Assembly: GCA_002292265.1 (NCBI GenBank)
Contig: DBBQ01000039.1
Location: 1 to 64,000, forward strand
Length of the DNA stretch: 64,000 nucleotides
Source of the DNA: Flavobacteriaceae bacterium UBA980
GTDB lineage: Bacteria > Bacteroidota > Bacteroidia > Flavobacteriales > Flavobacteriaceae
Direction of reading: 5' to 3'
Shown: one piece after another, positions 18,114 to 27,061 of the stretch
Position numbering within the stretch: position 1 is the stretch's first letter
Layout: the number at the start of each line of letters is the position of its first letter
Notes under the pieces: model-generated
What the model saw: the letters and a program-made list of their open reading frames with translations, nothing else
Databases searched by the model: none
Told to the model about the DNA's origin: nothing
Program-made: the position numbers and the translations under genes

Positions 18114-18683
18114 TTAAGAATGCAAGAACTGTTTGACCAAACGTACGACTTCTCGTTTCGCTTGTGATAAGTCGTCGTTGACTAAAATCACATCAAAATC
18201 CTGGGAAAAGGTCAGCTCCGTCGTAGATTTGTCCAAGCGTTGTTGGATTTTAGCTTCGCTTTCTGTACCGCGTGTACGCAGGCGATTTTCCAATTCTTCC
18301 AAAGAGGGTGGCTGCACAAAAATGGCTAGGGTATTTTTAGGGTAGTGTGCTTTGATGTTCAGTCCCCCTTTAATATCAATATCAAACAAAACATGTTTTC
18401 CCGCTTCCCACAGTCGGTGGAGTTCAGATTTTAGGGTTCCGTAATACGCCCCTTCATAAACTTCTTCGTATTCTATAAAGGCGTTTTCTTCAATTTTTTG
18501 ACGGAATTCGGTTGTACTCAAAAAGTGATAGGCCTTTCCGTTTTCTTCTTTACCTCGGGGAGGTCTGGAGGTGGCAGAAACAGAAAAACCCAGGGGAAGA
18601 TCCTGCTGTAACAGGTGATTTACAAGAGTGGTTTTGCCGCTTCCAGAGGGGGCCGAAAAGACAATAAGTTTACCCGTATTCAC
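18114..18683 (-). CDS. gmk: Guanylate kinase
   Basis: Phosphorylates GMP to GDP. The 189 residues show the P-loop SAPSGSGKTT at 10-19. The GMP-binding region (SRPPRGKEENGKAYHFL, EYEEVYEGAYYGT) and VLFDIDIKGGLNIK follow. It starts one base after the yicC stop, indicating an operon. Confidence 0.97.
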   Translation of the reverse strand: MNTGKLIVFSAPSGSGKTTLVNHLLQQDLPLGFSVSATSRPPRGKEENGKAYHFLSTTEFRQKIEENAFIEYEEVYEGAYYGTLKSELHRLWEAGKHVLFDIDIKGGLNIKAHYPKNTLAIFVQPPSLEELENRLRTRGTESEAKIQQRLDKSTTELTFSQDFDVILVNDDLSQAKREVVRLVKQFLHS

Positions 18684-18684
18684 T

Positions 18685-19542
18685 TTAGAGAACGTTTAGT
18701 AATTGCTCTTTGATTTTTTCCAATTCGTCTTTCATCTGAACGACAATTTTTTGTAGTTCCGCATGGTTGGCTTTGGAACCAATGGTGTTCACTTCCCTTC
18801 CGATTTCCTGAGCGATAAATCCCAGTTTTTTTCCGTTGGGAAATTCATTTTCCATTACCTCTTTAAAATAGCTGAGGTGGTTTTGTAAACGCACTTTTTC
18901 TTCGGTTATATCGAATTTTTCAAGGTAGAAAATCAGTTCCTGTTCAAAGCGGTTGGCGTCGATCTCTACTTTCAGTTCTTCCAACGCGGTGTGCAGTTTT
19001 TCTTTGATTTTCTGATGCCGTTCAGGATCGATTTGAATGACGGATTGCAGATGGGATTCAATTAAATCCAAGCGCAACTGCAGGTCTTTCCCCAGTTCGG
19101 TTCCTTCATCTTTTCGAAACCCTTCGATGTCAGTAATCACAGCATCCAAAAGGGAGAACAGCGTCTTTTTTTCCGCTTCGCTAAGGGTTTCTTTTTCGGA
19201 GCTAAGGGTGTCGGGCAGCCTCATGGCCAGAGCCATTCGTTCACTTTCCGTGGACGTTCCGATTTGCTCCAACTGTGCCATATAGGCTTTGACTACGCCT
19301 GTATTGATTGAAGAAGGGGCGGCCTCCCCATTAAATTCTACGTAGATATTAACATCTATTTTACCGCGGTACATTTTTTGGGACAGCCGTTTGCGTAGTT
19401 CGGGATCCAGTTCCCGAAGGTAGGCTGGGGTCCGAAGATTGATATCGGCACTTTTGCTGTTTAAAGAACGCACCTCAATACGGATGTGTTTGTCCTCATA
19501 TTGGGCTTCTTTTTTCCCAAAACCCGTCATGGACAGAATCAT
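18685..19542 (-). CDS. YicC/YloC-family endoribonuclease
   Basis: A 285-residue member of the YicC family, whose known members are endoribonucleases. The N-terminus MILSMTGFGK and the C-terminus with GKKLGFIAQEIGREVNTIGSK and DELEKIKEQLLNVL are diagnostic. The middle is helical. It begins 10 bases after the DUF1080 gene, so it may be read from the sugar operon as well as from its own promoter, which I could not identify. Confidence 0.92.
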   Translation of the reverse strand: MILSMTGFGKKEAQYEDKHIRIEVRSLNSKSADINLRTPAYLRELDPELRKRLSQKMYRGKIDVNIYVEFNGEAAPSSINTGVVKAYMAQLEQIGTSTESERMALAMRLPDTLSSEKETLSEAEKKTLFSLLDAVITDIEGFRKDEGTELGKDLQLRLDLIESHLQSVIQIDPERHQKIKEKLHTALEELKVEIDANRFEQELIFYLEKFDITEEKVRLQNHLSYFKEVMENEFPNGKKLGFIAQEIGREVNTIGSKANHAELQKIVVQMKDELEKIKEQLLNVL

Positions 19543-19552
19543 AATTACTTAG

Positions 19553-20281
19553 TTAGAGTTTGAGAATTTTGATGTTTCGAAACGAAACCAGGTCTCCGTG
19601 ATCTTGCAAGCCAATTTTTCCCGTTTCATACTTTCCAAAATTTCTAAAAGCACATCGGTCTTTAAACTTTGAATTGGTAACCATGGTATCCCACGCTTCT
19701 CCTTTCAATGGAAATTCGACAATTTTGGTACCATTAAGCTCTACACTTCCTTCGTTTTTGTTGTGGTCTATCGTCAAAAGGATGTGATTCCATTCTCCCG
19801 CTGGCTTACACACATCTTTTGAAGGTTGAACGAGATCGTAAAGTGCTCCCGCCTGGTGGTATTTTGGATTTGCCTTTGCATCGGGGTGGCGTTCGTTGTC
19901 TAAAACTTGAATTTCAGGACCTGTAGAATAGGGTCTCTCATGACTTCCGCCCTCTTGAACTCCCCAAAAAATCCCACTGTTTCCACCTTCCGCGATATTC
20001 CATTCTATGGAGAGTTGAAAGCTTGTAAACTCTTCGTCGGTAACGATGTCATGCACGTAGTCTCCCTCTGGACGAAGGCTTGGCTCAAAGCTTAGGATGC
20101 CGTTTTCAGCCTTCCAAATGGGCTCTACTCCTTTTCGGTTAAAGCGATGCCATCCGTTTAAGGTTTCTCCGTCAAATAGAGATTGCCATTCGGCTTCTGG
20201 GTTTGTATTTTTTTCTTCTACCATAACCGAGCTGTTGGTGAAAAGGGTCACAAGGAATGTTGCAATCAGTAATTTATTCAT
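19553..20281 (-). CDS. DUF1080 protein (3-keto-disaccharide hydrolase family)
   Basis: A 242-residue exported protein of Pfam family PF06439, named 3-keto-disaccharide hydrolase; characterised relatives cleave glycosides already oxidised at carbon 3. It has a hydrophobic N-terminal export signal. The body is a concanavalin-like jelly roll: SLFDGETLNGWH, EWNIAEGGNSGIFWG, GPEIQVLDNERHPDA and the C-terminal GKIGLQDHGDLVSFRNIKI. It is the last gene of a five-gene run facing a GMC dehydrogenase, which would make the keto-sugar substrate. The exact substrate is inference. Confidence 0.88.
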   Translation of the reverse strand: MNKLLIATFLVTLFTNSSVMVEEKNTNPEAEWQSLFDGETLNGWHRFNRKGVEPIWKAENGILSFEPSLRPEGDYVHDIVTDEEFTSFQLSIEWNIAEGGNSGIFWGVQEGGSHERPYSTGPEIQVLDNERHPDAKANPKYHQAGALYDLVQPSKDVCKPAGEWNHILLTIDHNKNEGSVELNGTKIVEFPLKGEAWDTMVTNSKFKDRCAFRNFGKYETGKIGLQDHGDLVSFRNIKILKL

Positions 20282-20285
20282 TTGT

Positions 20286-21338
20286 TTAAAGGTTTAAGAT
20301 ATTTTTTAAAAATTGTTCATCGATGTCTCCCCCTGCAAAGTCATCAAAGGTTTTTTGGGTGGCTTCTATGATGTGGTTTTGGATAAAGGGAGCGCCTTCT
20401 CTTGCCCCTTGCTCTGGACTTTTAATGCAGCATTCCCATTCCATTACTGCCCATACGTCACAGCCGTATTCGGTCAGTTTGGTAAAGATGGTTTTAAAGT
20501 CGATTTGTCCGTCTCCAGGAGAACGATAACGTCCGGCCCGGTCTATCCAATCCCCATAACCTCCAAAAGCTCCTTTTTTCCCATTGGGTTTAAATTCAGA
20601 ATCTTTGACATGAAACGATTTGATAAACTCGTGGTAGTGATCGATATATTCAATGTAGTCCAGTTGTTGTAGTACAAAATGGCTGGGGTCGTAAAGTATG
20701 TTGACGCGTTTATGATTGTTTGTTGCTTCTAAGAAGCGTTCAAAAGTTACACCATCATGCAAGTCCTCTCCGGGATGGATTTCGTAGCACACATCTACTC
20801 CGTTTTCATCATATACATCTAGGATGGGTTTCCAACGGTTGGCGAGTTCAGAAAAGCCGAGCTCTACTAGGCCATCGGGACGTTGCGGCCAGGGGTGCCA
20901 GGTGTGCCAGAGTAGGGCACCAGAAAAAGTAGCATGTGTTTTTAGTCCCAAATGCTTACTGGCTTTTGCTGCTTTTTTCATAGTTTCTATTGCCCACTCC
21001 GTTCGCGCCTTGGGATTGTTCTTTAATGCGTCAGGAGCAAAGTTGTCAAACATCAAATCATAAGCGGGATGTACTGCTACGAGTTGCCCCTGTAGGTGGG
21101 TAGAAAGTTCAGTGATTTCCAAACCGTAGGAATTGATTTTCCCTTTGAGTTCGTCACAGTAGGTTTGGCTTTCTGCGGCTTTGTCCAGATCGATTAGGAA
21201 AGATTCCCAGGTCGGGATTTGTATCCCTTTATATCCAAGGTCCGCAGCCCATTTGCACATGCCGTCCAAGCTGTTAAACGGAGCTTTACTATCAACAAAT
21301 TGAGCGAGAAAAATTCCCGGTCCTTTTACAGTTTTCAT
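20286..21338 (-). CDS. Sugar phosphate isomerase/epimerase-type TIM barrel
   Basis: Xylose-isomerase-like TIM-barrel protein of 350 residues, cytoplasmic by lack of a signal. I use the ATG at 21338 (MKTVKGPGIFLAQF), which gives an ATGA overlap with the upstream oxidoreductase; an ATG at 21359 would overlap by 25 bases. Metal-site residues are plausible in CYEIHPGED, NILYDPSHFV, SFHVKDSEF and AVMEWEC. Likely acts on keto-sugars or their cleavage products; the specific reaction is unknown. Confidence 0.85.
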   Translation of the reverse strand: MKTVKGPGIFLAQFVDSKAPFNSLDGMCKWAADLGYKGIQIPTWESFLIDLDKAAESQTYCDELKGKINSYGLEITELSTHLQGQLVAVHPAYDLMFDNFAPDALKNNPKARTEWAIETMKKAAKASKHLGLKTHATFSGALLWHTWHPWPQRPDGLVELGFSELANRWKPILDVYDENGVDVCYEIHPGEDLHDGVTFERFLEATNNHKRVNILYDPSHFVLQQLDYIEYIDHYHEFIKSFHVKDSEFKPNGKKGAFGGYGDWIDRAGRYRSPGDGQIDFKTIFTKLTEYGCDVWAVMEWECCIKSPEQGAREGAPFIQNHIIEATQKTFDDFAGGDIDEQFLKNILNL

Positions 21339-22474
21339 TGCTTTTCCAGGCTGAGCCATACGTTTCCTTTTTTATTTGATTCTACAACTTTTTTAATAAA
21401 GAGCATGCCTCGTACACCATCGTTCATGGTGGGGTATTCTCCATCAAATGCGGTTTCACCTCGCAAGGCTTTGGCGACTCCTTTGTAAATATTCCCCATG
21501 GCATCAAAGATTCCTTCGGGATGACCGCCGGGAAGTTTTGTGCCGTCTGCAGCTACATCAGAGACATAGGCATGTCCAGGTTTGATGATTCTTTTCGGTT
21601 CATCGTCTTTGATGTGGTACAACACGTTTGGATTTTCTTGTTCCCATTTAAAGGCCCCTTTTTGCCCGTACACCGCTACCGTAAGTCCATTTTCTTCTCC
21701 GGTAGCGATTTGGCTTGCCCGTATGACTCCTTTTACGGTATCTGAAAATCGAATCAGAACGGTTCCGTCTAAATCCAGTGGATTGTCTTCATAGAGCATA
21801 TTGAGATCGGAAAGGACGGATTTGACCTCCATTCCAGTGAGGTATTCTGTCATTTGAAAGGCATGGGTTCCAATATCACCGATACAAGAGCTAATCCCTG
21901 CTTTTTTAGGATCCAAACGCCAAACTGTTTTTCGAATTTCAGGATCGTGAATCACAGGGTTGATCCATCCTTGGTAGTATTGAACATCAATTTTTTGGAT
22001 CTCACCCAGCTCCCCAGCAGCGATTTGATGCTTCATGTGGCGCACCATGGGATAGCCCGTATAGGTGTAGGTGACCGCAAAAATGGCGTTGTGCTTTTTT
22101 TGAAGTGCTTCTAATTCCAAAGCCTCGGCATAACTGGTGGTCAACGGTTTTTCACAGATGACATGAAATCCATTTTCTAACAGTTTTTTTGCCATCGGGA
22201 AGTGTAAAAAATTGGGTGTGAGAACCGAAACAACTTCGATGCGTTCCTCTTTGGGTAATTTTGTTTCTTCTGCCACAAAAGTGTCAAAATCTACATATAC
22301 TCGGTCGGTATTTACTCCTATATGATTAGCAAACTTGATATTGTCTTCGTAGTTGGGATTGAATACGCCTCCGGTGATTTCGTAGCGGTCAAACATATGA
22401 GAGGCCACACGATGCAAAACTCCAATTAAGGAATCGCCACCGCCTCCCAATACACCTAGTCTGATTTTGCTCAT
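21335..22474 (-). CDS. Gfo/Idh/MocA-family oxidoreductase
   Basis: NAD(P)-dependent sugar dehydrogenase-like protein of 379 residues. The Rossmann start is GVLGGGGDSLIG (about 6-17), and the family EKP motif is in HVICEKPLTTSYAEA near residue 112. The catalytic His region is GDIGTHAFQM. There is no signal peptide. It overlaps the MFS gene and the TIM-barrel gene by ATGA at both ends, so all three are translationally coupled. Enzymes of this family interconvert hydroxyl and keto groups on sugars, consistent with the locus. Confidence 0.9.
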   Translation of the reverse strand: MSKIRLGVLGGGGDSLIGVLHRVASHMFDRYEITGGVFNPNYEDNIKFANHIGVNTDRVYVDFDTFVAEETKLPKEERIEVVSVLTPNFLHFPMAKKLLENGFHVICEKPLTTSYAEALELEALQKKHNAIFAVTYTYTGYPMVRHMKHQIAAGELGEIQKIDVQYYQGWINPVIHDPEIRKTVWRLDPKKAGISSCIGDIGTHAFQMTEYLTGMEVKSVLSDLNMLYEDNPLDLDGTVLIRFSDTVKGVIRASQIATGEENGLTVAVYGQKGAFKWEQENPNVLYHIKDDEPKRIIKPGHAYVSDVAADGTKLPGGHPEGIFDAMGNIYKGVAKALRGETAFDGEYPTMNDGVRGMLFIKKVVESNKKGNVWLSLEKQ

Positions 22475-23682
22475 AATGCTTTAAGTTTAATGGTTTCGTT
22501 CTTAAAAAAGATTAAAAATAAGGTTAATACAATAAAAGAAAAAATTGCGGGTTGTACCCAGATTTCCTTCCATAAATGTCCTGTGTCTGTAACATACTGA
22601 TCCGTAAGCCATCCTGCAAAGCGAAATCCGATAAGCATTCCTACTCCGTAAGTTGCCAAGGTAATCAACCCCTGAGCCGTACTTTTATTGGTTTCTCCAG
22701 CTTTAAAGTCAGTGTAAATTTGTCCGGAAACAAAAAAGAAGTCGTAGCAGATACCGTGTAGTAGGATTCCAAAAAGCAACATCCAGGTTTGGGTTCCCGT
22801 ATCGCCAAAGGCAAATAAAAGATAGCGAACCCCCCAAGCGAGAATTCCTACAATAAGCGCATTTTTAATGCCGTAGCGCTTGATGAAAAGCGGAAGAAGC
22901 AATAAAAAAAGAACTTCAGAGATTTGACCTAAAATCATTTTTGAAGCCGCTGCTTGCATCCCCACCTCATTTAAAAACTGGTTTGCGTGTTGGTAGTAAA
23001 ATGCCAGAGGGATACAAATTAATATGGAAGCGATAAAGAAAAATAAAAACCCTCGATCTTTGAGCATGGCCAAGGCGTCAAGACCCAAAATTTCTCGAAG
23101 GGAAGGTTTTTTACCGGAACCCAATCTAGGGGGCGTATTCGGCAAAAAGAAACTGTAAATTCCCAAAAAAGCGGAAGCTCCTGAAGCCATATAAAAAGTA
23201 TATTTCAAGGTTTGTGCTCCTTCCCACGCCAGGGTTCCAATGGTAACACCGGCTACAATCCAGCCTACACTCCCCAATACTCTGATGGAAGCAAATTCCT
23301 TGGAGGGGTCTTTCATCTGATTGAATGCAACAGCGTTGGCCAAAGCCAAAGTGGGCATATACAACAGCATATAAATAAAAATATAGGGATAAAAACTTGC
23401 GAAACTCTCCGCCTTACTCACTGTAAAGAGTAAGGCAGCACCAATGAGATGCAGGATTCCCAAAATTTTTTGAGCAGCAAAATAACGGTCCGCAATCAAC
23501 CCGATAACGAAGGGTGCAATGATGGCTCCAATGGACTGCGTTTCATAAGCTTGTGCCAGTTGACTTCCGCTAGCGTTAAATTGTTGGGAGAGAAAAGTTC
23601 CCATGGTCACAAACCAGCCTCCCCAAATAAAAAATTCAAGAAAAAATAAAAAGGAAAGTTGAAAACGCTTTTGGAACTTCAT
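22471..23682 (-). CDS. MFS permease, nucleoside:H+ symporter-like
   Basis: Twelve-segment membrane transporter of 403 residues. The N-terminus FFLEFFIWGGWFVTMGTFL and the loop GLIADRYFAAQKILG resemble the NupG/XapB nucleoside symporter branch that in Bacteroidota sits in sugar-use loci. The context suggests import of a sugar or keto-sugar product rather than nucleosides. It lies 2 bases after the upstream TIM-barrel lipoprotein gene and overlaps the next gene by 4. Confidence 0.87.
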   Translation of the reverse strand: MKFQKRFQLSFLFFLEFFIWGGWFVTMGTFLSQQFNASGSQLAQAYETQSIGAIIAPFVIGLIADRYFAAQKILGILHLIGAALLFTVSKAESFASFYPYIFIYMLLYMPTLALANAVAFNQMKDPSKEFASIRVLGSVGWIVAGVTIGTLAWEGAQTLKYTFYMASGASAFLGIYSFFLPNTPPRLGSGKKPSLREILGLDALAMLKDRGFLFFFIASILICIPLAFYYQHANQFLNEVGMQAAASKMILGQISEVLFLLLLPLFIKRYGIKNALIVGILAWGVRYLLFAFGDTGTQTWMLLFGILLHGICYDFFFVSGQIYTDFKAGETNKSTAQGLITLATYGVGMLIGFRFAGWLTDQYVTDTGHLWKEIWVQPAIFSFIVLTLFLIFFKNETIKLKAL

Positions 23683-23684
23683 CG

Positions 23685-24677
23685 TTACAGCGTAGCAGCA
23701 ACTTTCTCAAGGAGACGTTTTGTTGCTAAAATGCCTTCTTTCTCAGAGAGTACCTCTCCTTCGTACTCGACTCCAATAAATCCGTCGTAGCCCCCTTTTT
23801 TTACAATAGAAAGCAATTTGTAATAATCTAAAATGGTTTCGTCACCATTCGAATCAAATTCATAGGATTTTGCACTCATACCAAAAGCCTTTGGGAGCAT
23901 TTCCGACACTCCTAGATAAGGGTCATAGGGATCGTTGCATTTATTGTCTTTCAGCGATCCCCAATTTTCACTCATGCAAAAATTACCAAAATCAGGTAGT
24001 GTCCCACAGTTGCTGAAGCTAACCTGATTAATTACTTGCATCAAGAGATTGGCATTTGACGATTTTCCACCGTGGTTTTCCACAATAACATTGATGTTGA
24101 ACGGCGCTGCGTATTCTGAAAGTGCAGTTAGACTTTCGATTGAATTTTTGATCCATTTCCCTTCTTCTTTCTCTCCGTGAAGATTTAAACGGACGGCGGC
24201 ACAACCCATTTGGTGTGCTGCATCAATCCAAAGCTTGTGATTTTCTATAGCAGTCATTCGCTCTTGTTCCTCAGAACTGGACAAATCTCCTTCTCCATCA
24301 ATCATAATAAGGACATTTTTTACATTGTACTGTTTCGCCAATGCATTGTTTTTCTTAACGAAAGCTTGTATTGCAGTAGTTTTGTCTTCACTATTCATGA
24401 CATCAGGATACAATCCGTTGACATATTCCAATCCTTTAAAGCCGAATTCACTTGCAACTTTAGCAAAATCGTAGGGAGACATAGTTCCCGAGCGAATAGT
24501 TTTATGAAGGGACCATTGAGCCAGCGAGAGGTCAAAAAACAACTCTTGGGTAGGTTCTGCAGGGGGTGTTTTTTTTGTATTGCTTTTACATGAGATTCCA
24601 CCTACGGGAGCAATTAACAATAAACTCAATACAACGATTTTGGACATAAAATTTGGTTTCATAAATTTTGATTTCAA
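23685..24677 (-). CDS. Exported TIM-barrel sugar isomerase-like lipoprotein
   Basis: Sugar phosphate isomerase/epimerase fold protein with a lipoprotein signal (VGGISC, Cys about residue 30), 330 residues. Possible starts are ATGs at 24677, 24662 and 24647; the signal peptide is intact with any. Core segments include RLNLHGEKEE, INVIVENHGG, GTLPDFGNFC and FIGVEYEGE, matching the metal-binding strands of the family. The envelope location differs from the second, unsignalled isomerase of the operon, suggesting successive steps on either side of the inner membrane. First gene of the operon. Confidence 0.82.
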   Translation of the reverse strand: MKSKFMKPNFMSKIVVLSLLLIAPVGGISCKSNTKKTPPAEPTQELFFDLSLAQWSLHKTIRSGTMSPYDFAKVASEFGFKGLEYVNGLYPDVMNSEDKTTAIQAFVKKNNALAKQYNVKNVLIMIDGEGDLSSSEEQERMTAIENHKLWIDAAHQMGCAAVRLNLHGEKEEGKWIKNSIESLTALSEYAAPFNINVIVENHGGKSSNANLLMQVINQVSFSNCGTLPDFGNFCMSENWGSLKDNKCNDPYDPYLGVSEMLPKAFGMSAKSYEFDSNGDETILDYYKLLSIVKKGGYDGFIGVEYEGEVLSEKEGILATKRLLEKVAATL

Positions 24678-24743
24678 TTAAAAAGTTTTTTTGATAATGA
24701 TTCTAAATTTAGTCAAATAATCAAATAACGAGGAATAAATTTC

Positions 24744-24751
24744 TATATTTG
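24744..24751 (+). promoter_or_regulatory. -7 promoter element before the GMC gene
   Basis: TATATTTG, an exact match to TAnnTTTG, 33 bases before the chosen ATG at 24785, within the divergent gap of the sugar locus. A longer in-frame start at 24749 would overlap this element, which supports the downstream ATG. Confidence 0.5.
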
Positions 24752-24784
24752 GTTACCTCAACATTTAACAAACGAAAATTTTAC

Positions 24785-26476
24785 ATGGAAAGACAATATG
24801 ATGCAATAGTTGTTGGAACAGGAGTTAGCGGCGGATGGGCAGCAAAAGAACTTTGTGAAAAAGGACTGAAAACCCTGGTCTTGGAACGCGGGCGAATGGT
24901 GAAACACATCGAAGATTACCCCACAATAAATGACGATCCTTGGGATTACAAAACGGGGGATGTCATAACCAATGAAACCAAAAAAGTTCAAGGCAAACAA
25001 AGTAGAACCGGCTACACCACAACAGAATCAAGAAAGCATTTTTTTGTCAATGACTTGGAACATCCTTATAACGAAACGAAACGTTTTGACTGGATGCGTG
25101 GATATCATGTAGGAGGAAGGTCCCTTACTTGGGGCAGACAGTCCTACCGTCTTACCGATTTTGATTTTGAAGCCAATCTCAAAGACGGGATTGCGGTGGA
25201 TTGGCCGATTCGTTATAAAGATTTAGCCTCCTGGTACGACTATGTAGAGGGATATATTGGGGTAAGTGGTCAAAACGTAGGACTTCCTCAGTTCCCCGAC
25301 GGGAATTACTTAAAACCCATGGACCTCAACTGTGTGGAAGATCATTTGCAAGATTCCATTAGTAAAAACTACAAAGACCGCCTGTTGACCATCGGTAGAA
25401 CAGCCATTATTACGGAAGGTACCAAACCTGGACTGGGAAGAATGAGCTGTCAGTACAGATCAAGATGTATGAGAGGTTGTCCCTTTGGAGCCTATTTTAG
25501 TAGTAATTCTTCAACACTTCCTGCAGCCGAAAAAACAGGAAATATGACGCTGCGACCGCATTCCACTGTAAGTGAAGTAATTTACGATGCAGATAAAAAG
25601 AGAGCTACCGGAGTACGGGTAATAGACACCGAAACTCAAGAAGTTTATGAATTTAATGCAAAAGTAATTTTCCTATGTGCTTCTTCGGTGCCCTCTACCT
25701 CAATTTTAATGCAGTCGAAGTCGGAAGCTTTTCCAAATGGAATGGGGAATGCTTCAGACCAGTTGGGGAGAAATATCATGGACCACCATCTAGGGGTAGG
25801 AGCGTCTGCAAGTACAGACGATTTCCAAGACAAGTATTTTTTTGGACGAAGAAATAATGGAATCTATATCCCGCGATTTAGAAACATCGGAGGAGACACC
25901 GACCGTAAGGATTATTTGCGAGGATACGGATATCAGGGAGGAGGTTCGCGAAGCAGTTGGACTTCCAAAGTTGCTGAAATGGGCTATGGAGCTCAGTTTA
26001 AAGAAGAGGTGCTCAAACCAGGAAGTTGGAGTATTGGTTTAGGTGGTTTTGGAGAAGTACTTCCCTATGAAGACAACCGAATGACCCTGAACTACGACAA
26101 GCTGGACAAGTGGGGCTTACCTACAGTGACCTTTGACGCATCGATAAAAGAAAACGAACTCAACATGCGTAAAGACATGCAACAACAAGCTGTTGAAATG
26201 CTTGAAAATGCAGGCTTTAAAAATGTAAGAGGATATGACGGCGATTATGCACTAGGCCTTGGAATTCACGAAATGGGAACCGCACGGATGGGTCGTGACC
26301 CTAAAACTTCTGTACTGAATAAGCACAGCCAAATTCACGACGTACCCAATGTTTTCGTGACGGACGGATCAGGAATGACCTCTGCCAGTAACGTAAACCC
26401 TTCGCTGACTTATATGGCGTTAAGTGCTCGTGCTGCCAACCACGCTGTAGAAGAATTAAAAAAAATGAACCTTTAA
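24785..26476 (+). CDS. GMC-family sugar dehydrogenase with Cys cluster motif
   Basis: FAD-dependent dehydrogenase of 563 residues, probably oxidising the 3-hydroxyl of glycosides. The FAD-binding GTGVSGG is at 11-17. CX5CX3C (Cys222, Cys228, Cys232) matches the [3Fe-4S] spacing of bacterial FAD-glucose dehydrogenases. His495 in HEMGTARMG and Asn538 in NVNPS form the GMC catalytic pair. There is no signal peptide; related enzymes are exported together with their Tat-type small subunit, encoded here 12 bases downstream. The ATG at 24785 is chosen because MERQYDAIVV fits the family. Substrate is inferred from the neighbouring DUF1080 gene. Confidence 0.9.
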   Translation: MERQYDAIVVGTGVSGGWAAKELCEKGLKTLVLERGRMVKHIEDYPTINDDPWDYKTGDVITNETKKVQGKQSRTGYTTTESRKHFFVNDLEHPYNETKRFDWMRGYHVGGRSLTWGRQSYRLTDFDFEANLKDGIAVDWPIRYKDLASWYDYVEGYIGVSGQNVGLPQFPDGNYLKPMDLNCVEDHLQDSISKNYKDRLLTIGRTAIITEGTKPGLGRMSCQYRSRCMRGCPFGAYFSSNSSTLPAAEKTGNMTLRPHSTVSEVIYDADKKRATGVRVIDTETQEVYEFNAKVIFLCASSVPSTSILMQSKSEAFPNGMGNASDQLGRNIMDHHLGVGASASTDDFQDKYFFGRRNNGIYIPRFRNIGGDTDRKDYLRGYGYQGGGSRSSWTSKVAEMGYGAQFKEEVLKPGSWSIGLGGFGEVLPYEDNRMTLNYDKLDKWGLPTVTFDASIKENELNMRKDMQQQAVEMLENAGFKNVRGYDGDYALGLGIHEMGTARMGRDPKTSVLNKHSQIHDVPNVFVTDGSGMTSASNVNPSLTYMALSARAANHAVEELKKMNL

Positions 26477-26488
26477 TAGCAAATAGAA

Positions 26489-27061
26489 ATGGATAGAAGA
26501 AAAGCATTAAAAAATATAGGAACAGGGATTGGTGCCATTGCAGTAACTCCCACCGTAGTAAGTCTTTTTCAAAGTTGTCAAACGGCAACAGGCTACACCC
26601 CTGTTTTTATACCTCAAGAAGACTTCGGAACGGTATCCAATTTAATGGAATTGATTATCCCAACCACAGATACCCCTGGGGCAATTGAACTCAAACTACC
26701 CGAATTTCTGGACGCTTATGTGGACGCGGTTTGGAGCCAAGAAGACCAAGCGCGTTTTGCCGATGGTTGGACGGCTTTTAAAAGTAGTGCAGTAAAAGCT
26801 TCGGGTAAAGAGAATGCAAGTCAGCTAACCCTAGAAGATTGGGATTCGCAACTTGCTAACTATTTAAAATCTGAAAGCACTCCTTCAGAGGACGACCTTG
26901 CTGCTACATTCGCAGGTCAGTTAAGAGGACTCACCGTAAATGCCTTCAAAACCAATGAATACATTGGTGAAAATGTATTGGCGTATGCTCCCATACCTGG
27001 AGATTACAAAGGCTGTGTGGACCTCCAAGAAACTACTGGCGGAAAAGCCTGGTCTTTATAA
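26489..27061 (+). CDS. Gluconate 2-dehydrogenase subunit 3-family protein (small subunit)
   Basis: Accessory subunit of the GMC dehydrogenase, 190 residues. The N-terminus combines a twin-arginine-like start (MDRRKALKN), a hydrophobic stretch and a lipobox-like LFQSC (Cys30). This suggests Tat export and possibly lipid anchoring. Family segments are MELIIPTTDTPGA and the C-terminal NEYIGENVLAYAPIPGDYKG. It follows the dehydrogenase by 12 bases. The convergent cytochrome c gene overlaps its end by 6 bases. Confidence 0.9.
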   Translation: MDRRKALKNIGTGIGAIAVTPTVVSLFQSCQTATGYTPVFIPQEDFGTVSNLMELIIPTTDTPGAIELKLPEFLDAYVDAVWSQEDQARFADGWTAFKSSAVKASGKENASQLTLEDWDSQLANYLKSESTPSEDDLAATFAGQLRGLTVNAFKTNEYIGENVLAYAPIPGDYKGCVDLQETTGGKAWSL

